The position numbers and the translations under genes were made by a program. A stretch of 8,126 nt of DNA. Source: Ruminiclostridium sp. (GTDB taxonomy: Bacteria; Bacillota_A; Clostridia; Oscillospirales; Oscillospiraceae). Each line of letters begins with the position of its first letter. Within the stretch, counting starts at the first letter, position 1. Positions 1 to 4,550 of this stretch are shown in pieces. Location: NCBI GenBank assembly GCA_017521345.1, contig JAFXCU010000217.1, positions 1 through 8,126 of the forward strand, in the 5' to 3' direction. The notes under the pieces were generated by a model. The model made no database searches. It was not told the origin of the DNA and was given only the letters and a program-made list of their open reading frames with translations.

Positions 1-494
1 GCATGCCTCTGAGCAATGACAAGTGCGTCATCGAGCGTGACCGTATCCTGGAAATGATCGACGACGTGAAGGCAGAGATGCCTGTGGCCATCAAGCGGGC
101 CGAGGACCTGGTGGCAAACAAGAACGACTATATCGCCTCCGCCAAGCGTGAGGCCGACGGTCTGCGCCAGCAGGCTGAGGACTATGCCCACCGCATCATC
201 AACCAGGACGCCATCGTCCGTGAGGCCGAGGCCCGTGCTGAGGAGATCATTGCCGAGGCTGAGGAGCAGTGCCGCCTGCTGAAGCGTGCCGCCAGCGAAT
301 ACTGCGAGGACGCCCTGCGCCAGGTGGAGGAGGCTGTGGCCGACGCATACGACGAGGTCAAGCACTCCCGTGCCAAGTTCCGCAGCATACTGGGCGGTGC
401 AGACGCAGCAGAGCGCCAGCAGCCCCAGCAGGCTCCCCGCCGTGCCATGTACGACGCCGAGCTGGACGAGGACGATTACGACGACGAAGACTAA
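1..494 (+). CDS. Coiled-coil ATPase/DivIVA-like protein, 5'-truncated by the window edge
   Basis: The last 163 codons are visible. The first in-frame ATG is at position 3, but it is probably internal. In the clostridial family that this resembles, the motif corresponding to PLSNDKCVIERDRIL (residues 2-16 here) usually follows an N-terminal helix of about 20 residues, so the true start is likely upstream of base 1. Only two bases precede the ATG, so no ribosome binding site can be judged. Residues 10-130 are a charged, Ala/Glu/Arg-rich helix with clear coiled-coil character (for example AEARAEEIIAEAEEQ at 74-88). Residues 135-163 form a Gln/Pro linker and a very acidic tail (DAELDEDDYDDED). 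No membrane segment and no Walker motif are visible. Databases often label such proteins 'ATPase' or 'F0 subunit B-like' because of the coiled coil alone. The role is unknown; a cytoplasmic scaffold is an inference. Arg codons are nearly all CGT/CGC, suggesting high expression. Confidence 0.8.
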   Translation, partial: MPLSNDKCVIERDRILEMIDDVKAEMPVAIKRAEDLVANKNDYIASAKREADGLRQQAEDYAHRIINQDAIVREAEARAEEIIAEAEEQCRLLKRAASEYCEDALRQVEEAVADAYDEVKHSRAKFRSILGGADAAERQQPQQAPRRAMYDAELDEDDYDDED

Positions 495-501
495 AAGTAA
501 G

Positions 502-541
502 ACAACCCGGACCCATTTCATTGGGCTCCGGGTTGTTTTTT
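502..541 (+). terminator. Intrinsic terminator of the coiled-coil gene
   Basis: A perfect 10-bp stem pairs 502-511 (ACAACCCGGA) with 527-536. It continues, after one bulged C at 526, with 4 bp (512-515 with 522-525) and a 6-nt loop. The T run 536-541 follows directly. It begins 8 nt after the stop codon. The minus-strand side lacks a good T run, so it acts mainly in the plus direction. Confidence 0.93.
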
Positions 542-544
542 GCA

Positions 545-654
545 CCCCTCTGCGCGTGCCCTGTGGGCACACTGGAGGGGCGAGAAGTGTTTTCCGGCAG
601 GCCCATGTCCTGCCGGAAAACCTACTGTATTTCATTTCGCCCCGAGGGGCGAAA
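545..654. repeat. Triple-hairpin intergenic element (REP-like), unassigned
   Basis: Three consecutive inverted repeats fill the spacer between two convergent genes. Hairpin A: CCCCTC 545-550 with GAGGGG 575-580, enclosing GTGCCC 556-561 with GGGCAC 565-570. Hairpin B: a perfect 12-bp pair, TTTTCCGGCAGG 590-601 with 609-620, loop 7 nt. Hairpin C: a perfect 9-bp pair, TTTCGCCCC 635-643 with 646-654. GAGGGGCGA occurs twice (575-583 and 644-652) and CTCTGCG twice (548-554 and 655-661), so the flanks of A and C are related. TCGCCCC at 637-643 could pair with either GGGGCGA copy. It contains no open reading frame with a ribosome binding site and no convincing promoter. It resembles a repetitive extragenic palindrome, but whether copies exist elsewhere cannot be seen from one window. 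Confidence 0.6.
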
Positions 655-665
655 CTCTGCGAGGC

Positions 666-693
666 AAAAAGGGCCGGGATTTTCCCGGCCCTT
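666..693 (-). terminator. Intrinsic terminator of the small membrane protein gene
   Basis: An 11-bp perfect stem pairs 669-679 (AAGGGCCGGGA) with 683-693, with a 3-nt loop. Read on the minus strand the stem is followed by TTTTT (complement of 666-670). It starts 3 nt beyond the stop codon of the minus-strand gene. Together with the plus-strand terminator at 502-541 it insulates the convergent gene pair. Confidence 0.92.
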
Positions 694-696
694 CGT

Positions 697-1032
697 TTAT
701 TGTTCGTCAATGACTTCCTGATAGTAATCCGGCTCCACATACTCCGGTTCCGGGGGATGCTTCTTCCGCCAGTTCCAGTGGATCAGGCGGACCAGGAAGC
801 AGACCACCGTGATCAGGTAGGAGGCGTAGAGGATCAGCAGGGTGATGGTGCCGTGGCTGTCCATTCGCAGGATGTCCAGAGGGGTCAGCCCTCCCACGAT
901 GCAGCCGAAGACCGTTACCAGGATCAGGCAGAGGCCCAGGCCCAGAAAGGCCCGCTTGGCCGACATGGGCCAGGTGACCACCAGGATCACCACTGGCAGA
1001 AAGAGGGTAGCGTAGACAATGAGCAGGCCCAT
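697..1032 (-). CDS. Small three-helix membrane protein, function unknown
   Basis: This encodes 111 residues. Three hydrophobic segments are visible, at about 3-21, 27-48 and 62-84. Lys/Arg lie between the first two (SAKR, 24-27) and after the third (RLIHWNWRKK), which predicts an outside N-terminus and a cytoplasmic C-terminus. The tail 92-111 is acidic and Tyr-rich (PEPEYVEPDYYQEVIDEQ). The start is well supported: AAAGGAGG at 1046-1039 lies 6 nt before ATG. The gene has its own promoter just upstream and a terminator just after its stop. It lies 59 bp downstream of the antiporter gene with no terminator between them, so it may also be read from that transcript. I do not recognise the family. 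An accessory role for the antiporter is possible only by neighbourhood. Confidence 0.82.
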   Translation of the reverse strand: MGLLIVYATLFLPVVILVVTWPMSAKRAFLGLGLCLILVTVFGCIVGGLTPLDILRMDSHGTITLLILYASYLITVVCFLVRLIHWNWRKKHPPEPEYVEPDYYQEVIDEQ

Positions 1033-1038
1033 AGGCAG

Positions 1039-1046
1039 CCTCCTTT
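1039..1046 (-). promoter_or_regulatory. Ribosome binding site of the small membrane protein gene
   Basis: Read on the minus strand this is AAAGGAGG, an 8-base match to the anti-Shine-Dalgarno complement, 6 nt before the ATG at 1032-1030. It fixes the start of an otherwise unrecognised gene. Confidence 0.88.
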
Positions 1047-1060
1047 CTATTCTTTTTCTT

Positions 1061-1089
1061 AGTATACCACAAAAACAGAAGTATTACAA
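1061..1089 (-). promoter_or_regulatory. SigA-type promoter with extended -10 for the small membrane protein gene
   Basis: On the minus strand, the -35 TTGTAA (1089-1084) is separated by exactly 17 nt from the -10 TATACT (1066-1061). The -10 is preceded by TGG, an extended -10 (TGn). The -35 begins 3 bp after the stop codon of the antiporter gene, so the promoter occupies the short gap. The predicted transcript would start near 1054, giving a leader of about 22 nt. Confidence 0.72.
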
Positions 1090-1091
1090 TC

Positions 1092-2705
1092 TTAGGTGAG
1101 GGGATCGCCGTCCATGTCGTTGATGAGGAGGATGTCTCCCGCCTGGAGGACGGTGTCTCCCTTGGGGATAATGACCTGGCCCCGGCGGCGGACCATGATG
1201 ATGAGGTTGCCCCGGGTGTCCAGGGAGGAGACCATCCGGTTCCGCCAGGGATCCCGCATGCCGATGGTCCGCTCGAAGAGGTGGCCGCCCTCGGCCTGGC
1301 CGCCGTCCCGGCCGCCCAGGATGACGGTGTCACCTGCCTGGAAGACCGTGCTGCCATTGGGTACCAGCTTCTCTCCCTTCCGGGTCAGCAGGACGATGAG
1401 ACACTCCGGGGGAAAGGCCAGGTCCTGGACCTGACGGCCCACCCAGGGATGGCCCTGGGGAAGAGTGCACTGGAGAAAGTCGATGGGCATTTCTTCGGTG
1501 TAGTCGGTGAAGGTCTTCATAACGTCTCCTTCCAGGTCGATCATACCCAGGACCTGGGCAATGTAAGGGATCAGGGTCCCCTGGATGAGGATGGAGAAGA
1601 GGACGATGAAGAAAACGATGTGATAGAGGTCCAGACCGAGATCAGCCGGGCTGGTGACCGCCAGGATGGAGAAGACGATGGAGGCGGCGCCGCGCATACC
1701 CGACCAGGACACCAGGCCGATCTGCCGCCAGGAGCTGCCGAAGGGCTTAAGCAGAAGGGTCACCACCAGGGGGCGGGCCAGGAAGGTCAGGAAGAGGGCC
1801 ACCGCCAGGCCCAGGGGAGCCACGGCGGGGAGCTGAGAGGGGAAGGCCAGCAGGCCCAGCAGGAAGAAGAGGATCATCTGCATGAGGCTGGTGGTGCCGT
1901 CAAAAAAGTTCACCAGGGCCTGCTTGTTGCTGATGGGGTAGTTACCCATGACGATGCCGGTGAGGTAGACGCTCAGATAGCCGTTACCCCCCAGCATGGT
2001 GGGGGCGGCGTAGGCGATGAGGGCCACCGCCACGATGAAGATGGCGTCAAAGCCCTCGCTGGCGAACCGGAACCGACGCAGGAAGGCCAGGGCGGCCATG
2101 GCCACGCCGAAACCGAAGATCAGGCCGAAGGCCAGCTGGGCAAAGACCTGCCAGGCAAAGGCTCCGCCACTGGCGGCCTCCCCGTTCATGAGGGAGAGGA
2201 CGATCACCGTGAGCATGTAGGAGAAGGGGTCGTTGGAGCCGCTCTCCACCTCCAGCAGGGAGGCGGTGCCGTCCTTCAGATTCAGCCGCTTGGAGCGGAG
2301 GATAGAGAAGACCGAGGCGGCGTCAGTGGAGCTGATGACCGAACCCAGCAGGAAGCTCTCCAGCAGGGGCAGGCTCAGGACCTGCCAGGCAAAGAGGCCC
2401 ACCAGGCTGGCGGTGGCCACGGTGCCCAGGGAGGACAGGAGGATGGCCTTGGCCGCAATGGGTTTTGCTTCGCTCCATTTGGTGCCGAAGCCGCCGTAGA
2501 ACATGATGAAGATGAGGGCGATGGAGCAGATCTCCTGGGTGAGCAGGTAGTTGTCGAAATGAATGTTCACCTGACCATCCGAGCCGAAGAACATACCCAG
2601 CAGGATGAAGGCCAGCAGGGTGGGCATACCCAGCTTGCTGGTGAGTTTGTTGCTCAGGACGCAGGCCACGATGACCAGGGAGGTCAGAAGCAGGAATTGG
2701 GTCAA
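1092..2705 (-). CDS. CPA1-family K+(Na+)/H+ antiporter with tandem RCK_C-like C-terminal domains
   Basis: This 537-residue protein should exchange monovalent cations (probably K+) for protons across the cytoplasmic membrane, serving ion and pH homeostasis. Residues 1-388 are a transporter domain with about 12-13 hydrophobic segments. Family landmarks are STDAASVFSILR (126-137), the ESGSNDP block (154-160, Asn158-Asp159, the presumed ion/proton site) and SGMRGA (335-340). The cytoplasmic part has two TrkA_C/RCK_C-like copies, at about 408-466 and 480-533. They share a recognisable pattern: HPWVGRQVQDL (419-429) against DPWRNRMVSSL (485-495), then LI..V.R.G, P.G.TV.QAGD in each. This resembles NhaP2/CvrA-type antiporters; K+ against Na+ preference cannot be read from the sequence. 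The start is TTG: an in-frame TGA lies at 2723-2721, no ATG occurs before codon 27, and GGAGG sits 7 nt upstream. It is transcribed divergently from rsmH. Confidence 0.92.
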   Translation of the reverse strand: MTQFLLLTSLVIVACVLSNKLTSKLGMPTLLAFILLGMFFGSDGQVNIHFDNYLLTQEICSIALIFIMFYGGFGTKWSEAKPIAAKAILLSSLGTVATASLVGLFAWQVLSLPLLESFLLGSVISSTDAASVFSILRSKRLNLKDGTASLLEVESGSNDPFSYMLTVIVLSLMNGEAASGGAFAWQVFAQLAFGLIFGFGVAMAALAFLRRFRFASEGFDAIFIVAVALIAYAAPTMLGGNGYLSVYLTGIVMGNYPISNKQALVNFFDGTTSLMQMILFFLLGLLAFPSQLPAVAPLGLAVALFLTFLARPLVVTLLLKPFGSSWRQIGLVSWSGMRGAASIVFSILAVTSPADLGLDLYHIVFFIVLFSILIQGTLIPYIAQVLGMIDLEGDVMKTFTDYTEEMPIDFLQCTLPQGHPWVGRQVQDLAFPPECLIVLLTRKGEKLVPNGSTVFQAGDTVILGGRDGGQAEGGHLFERTIGMRDPWRNRMVSSLDTRGNLIIMVRRRGQVIIPKGDTVLQAGDILLINDMDGDPLT

Positions 2706-2712
2706 AGGGATA

Positions 2713-2717
2713 CCTCC
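2713..2717 (-). promoter_or_regulatory. Ribosome binding site deciding a TTG start
   Basis: GGAGG on the minus strand, 7 nt before TTG at 2705-2703. An ATG at 2724-2722 lies upstream of this site and in a different frame, so it is not the start. Confidence 0.85.
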
Positions 2718-2732
2718 GAATCATTACTTTTT

Positions 2733-2738
2733 ATTATA
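2733..2738 (-). promoter_or_regulatory. -10 box of the antiporter promoter
   Basis: On the minus strand this reads TATAAT, a perfect -10 box about 28 nt upstream of the TTG start, which implies a short leader. The -35 is poor: TTTTTC at 2761-2756 with a 17-nt spacer. The promoter may be weak or need an activator. Confidence 0.55.
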
Positions 2739-2823
2739 GTTTACTACATCCGTAGGAAAAATGGAAGTGCCTGGGAGGAAAACTTACATTTCTATGACAT
2801 GGTCTTAGGAACCTAAAAAACGG

Positions 2824-2852
2824 TTGCTTTTTACAGGGGTTTCTTCTATAAT
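2824..2852 (+). promoter_or_regulatory. Promoter of the rsmH-ftsL-PBP-murE cluster
   Basis: The -35 TTGCTT (2824-2829) is separated by 17 nt from a perfect -10 TATAAT (2847-2852). Transcription would begin near 2859, leaving a leader of about 65 nt before rsmH. The leader can form an imperfect hairpin (CTTTG 2877-2881 with CAAAG 2897-2901, and inner CTTCC 2883-2887 with GGGAG 2891-2895, loop 3 nt, one G-T pair), with no T run after it, so it is not a terminator. The antiporter promoter fires the other way about 110 bp to the left. Confidence 0.72.
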
Positions 2853-2925
2853 TGAATAACGAACGACGTTTTTTCTCTTTGCCTTCCAAGGGGAGACAAA
2901 GGTTTTCAAGAGAGGAAGTGAACCC

Positions 2926-3867
2926 ATGGCCGGGACCTTTTCCCACCGCCCCGTCCTGCTGGACGAGTGCATCGACGGCCTGAACATCCGGCCCGACGGC
3001 ATCTATATCGACGGCACCCTGGGCCGGGGCGGCCACTCGGAGCAGATCGCCATGCGCCTCACCCAGGGAGGCCGTCTCATCTGCATCGACCGGGACATCC
3101 AGGCCATTCAGGAGGCTGGGGAGCGTCTGGCCCCCTATGCCGACCGGATCACCTTCCTCCACGGTAACTTCGGCGACCTGGAGACCCTGCTGGAAGAGGC
3201 GGGGATCCCCCAGGCTGACGGGATGCTCTTTGATTTGGGTGTGTCCTCTCCCCAGCTGGACGACCCGGAGCGAGGCTTTTCCTACATGCACGATGCCCCG
3301 CTGGACATGCGCATGAATCGGGATGATGCCCTCACTGCCTGGACGGTGGTGAACCAGTGGCCCAAGGAGGAGATCCGCCGGATCCTCTACCAGTACGGGG
3401 AGGAGCGGTACGCCCCCGCCATCGCATCTGCCATCGAGCGGGCTCGTGAGAATGCCCCCATTGAGACCACCGGTCAGCTGGTGGAGGTCATCCGCTCGGC
3501 CATGCCTGCCGCCGCCCTGCGGGAAAAGCAGCACCCGGCCAAGCGCAGTTTTCAGGGTATCCGCATCGCCGTCAACGACGAACTGACCGCCATCTCCCGG
3601 ATGATGCAGGCCGCCATCCCCCGGCTGAACCAGGGGGGCAGACTGGCCGTCATCTCCTTCCACTCCCTGGAAGACCGCATCGTCAAGAGTGAGCTGGCCG
3701 CCGCTGCCAAGGGCTGTGACTGCCCCCGGGAATTCCCTGTGTGCGTCTGCGGCAAGACCCCCCAGGTGAAGCTGACCCCCAAAAAGCCCATCCTGCCTTC
3801 CCAGCAGGAACTGGCCGAGAACCCCCGTGCCCGCAGCGCCAAGCTCCGGGTGGCGGAGAAACTGTAA
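2926..3867 (+). CDS. rsmH: 16S rRNA (cytosine(1402)-N(4))-methyltransferase RsmH (MraW)
   Basis: RsmH uses S-adenosylmethionine to methylate N4 of C1402 in the decoding centre of 16S rRNA. The 313 residues match the usual family length. Visible signatures, in order: HRPVLLDE (7-14); the SAM-binding loop DGTLGRGGHS (29-38); acidic CIDRD (53-57) closing the SAM pocket; FDLGVSSPQLD (102-112) followed by ERGFSY; HPAKRSFQGIRIAVNDEL (203-220); ISFHSLEDRIVK (243-254). A Cys-rich stretch, CDCPREFPVCVCG (264-276), and the terminal NPRARSAKLR (299-308) are also typical. The start ATG has GAGG at 2912-2915, 10 nt upstream. It is the first gene of the dcw cluster here; mraZ, its usual upstream partner, is absent. 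A gap of 34 bp leads to the ftsL-like gene. Confidence 0.97.
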   Translation: MAGTFSHRPVLLDECIDGLNIRPDGIYIDGTLGRGGHSEQIAMRLTQGGRLICIDRDIQAIQEAGERLAPYADRITFLHGNFGDLETLLEEAGIPQADGMLFDLGVSSPQLDDPERGFSYMHDAPLDMRMNRDDALTAWTVVNQWPKEEIRRILYQYGEERYAPAIASAIERARENAPIETTGQLVEVIRSAMPAAALREKQHPAKRSFQGIRIAVNDELTAISRMMQAAIPRLNQGGRLAVISFHSLEDRIVKSELAAAAKGCDCPREFPVCVCGKTPQVKLTPKKPILPSQQELAENPRARSAKLRVAEKL

Positions 3868-3870
3868 TGC

Positions 3871-3885
3871 CCTGTGAAACACAGG
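3871..3885 (+). other. Short hairpin between rsmH and ftsL
   Basis: CCTGTG (3871-3876) pairs perfectly with CACAGG (3880-3885) around an AAA loop, starting 4 nt after the rsmH stop codon and ending 3 nt before the ribosome binding site of the next gene. No T run follows, so it is not a terminator. It could protect or tune the junction, or be chance. Confidence 0.4.
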
Positions 3886-3887
3886 AT

Positions 3888-3894
3888 GAGGTGG
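3888..3894 (+). promoter_or_regulatory. Ribosome binding site deciding the GTG start of ftsL
   Basis: GAGGTGG lies 7 nt before GTG at 3902. The first in-frame ATG (codon 14, position 3941) has no such site, so GTG is preferred. Confidence 0.65.
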
Positions 3895-3901
3895 AACAAA
3901 C

Positions 3902-4444
3902 GTGACTGAATTTGCCTATGATGGAAACGCGGCGCTGAAGATGGCCGCTCCCGAAGCCCCGCCCCAGGGGACCCAGGAGCGGAAGAAGAGTGCCGAAGCC
4001 GGTCCTGCCCCCGGCCCCAGCCAGGGAAGCGGCCCCACCGTCACCAAGCCCGATCCCGAGCCCAAGCCCAAGGGTGCCCGCAAGCTGGCCACCACGGCCC
4101 TGGCGGCCATTCTGGTGATGGCGGCCATGCTGGTGCTGGTCCTGGCCAGCTCGGCCCAGCTGGTGGTGGTAAACGACGAGCTGGTGGACCTGCGCAGTGA
4201 TCTGAAAGCCCTCCAGGAGGAGGAGACCAAGCTCATGGCCCAGTATGAGCTGGCCTACGACCTGCAGGAAATTGAGAAACAGATGACAGAGAGCGGACAG
4301 ATGAACAAGGTCCAGGCCTGGCAGACCTATACCCTGGAGCTGTCCGAACCGGACAGCGTGGAGTATTTCCAGGGCTGGGACTTCAAAGAGAGACTGGCCG
4401 ACTTTGCCCGGGACTTTGCCCAGGCGGTGAAGGAATACTTCTGA
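3902..4444 (+). CDS. ftsL: FtsL-like bitopic cell division protein
   Basis: This 180-residue protein has the layout of FtsL/DivIC-type proteins: a cytoplasmic tail, one membrane helix and an extracytoplasmic coiled coil. The tail (1-61) is rich in Pro, Ala, Gly and Lys (PDPEPKPKGARK at 50-61). The helix spans about 62-86. Heptad-like residues follow at about 88-130 (VVVNDELVDLRSDLKALQEEE), then a C-terminal segment with three aromatic clusters (VEYFQGWDF, ADFARDF, VKEYF). FtsL bridges the divisome and stimulates the septal synthase. Sequence conservation is weak in this family, so the call rests largely on topology and on its place between rsmH and a class B PBP. The start is GTG. The cytoplasmic tail is longer than the roughly 25-35 residues common in model FtsL proteins. 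Confidence 0.8.
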   Translation: MTEFAYDGNAALKMAAPEAPPQGTQERKKSAEAGPAPGPSQGSGPTVTKPDPEPKPKGARKLATTALAAILVMAAMLVLVLASSAQLVVVNDELVDLRSDLKALQEEETKLMAQYELAYDLQEIEKQMTESGQMNKVQAWQTYTLELSEPDSVEYFQGWDFKERLADFARDFAQAVKEYF

Positions 4445-4480
4445 CCGCTGTCTGCATAGGATTGAGGAAAGAGAGAACGT

Positions 4481-4515
4481 GAGGGTGTAAGAAGGGAATT
4501 CTTGCGCCCTCTTTT
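4481..4515 (+). terminator. Terminator- or attenuator-like hairpin inside the dcw operon
   Basis: Bases 4481-4493 (GAGGGTGTAAGAA) pair with 4499-4511 over 13 consecutive positions, two of them G-T, around a 5-nt loop. TTTT (4512-4515) then CCC follows. The T run is short, so termination may be partial. GGAAAGAG at 4466-4473 can instead pair, with one bulge, with CTCTTTTCC at 4509-4517, which would break the hairpin, an arrangement like an antiterminator. It lies in the 106-bp gap after ftsL and ends 35 nt before the PBP start. No leader ORF of note and no good promoter are visible in the gap. Confidence 0.6.
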
Positions 4516-4550
4516 CCCGTAAACACACTTCCAAGAAAGCAGGTGGACCC

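Noticed and set aside
2768..2776. TGGGA (2772-2776) as a MraZ-binding box
   Set aside because: MraZ operators are tandem TGGGN repeats at fixed spacing; only one such pentamer occurs here and no mraZ is present.
2761..2808. 15-codon ORF (ATG 2761 to TAG 2808) in the divergent spacer
   Set aside because: It lies upstream of the rsmH promoter, has only a weak AGG 4 nt before ATG, and its peptide has no features.
1281..2816. 511-codon open frame on the plus strand opposite the antiporter
   Set aside because: The product is Gly/Glu/Gln/His-rich with no fold or motif; the minus-strand antiporter is unambiguous and has a ribosome binding site.
2805..2816. TTAGG/CCTAA inverted repeat upstream of the rsmH promoter as an operator or antiporter terminator
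   Set aside because: The arms are only 5 bp with a 2-nt gap; this is expected by chance in such AT-rich spacer DNA.
2877..2901. Hairpin in the rsmH leader as a terminator or riboswitch
   Set aside because: It is imperfect and lacks a downstream T run, and nothing resembles a known riboswitch core. It is mentioned only in the promoter entry.
2734..3882. 382-codon minus-strand open frame opposite rsmH
   Set aside because: It covers the rsmH promoter and gene; it has no recognisable domain and the plus-strand gene is certain.
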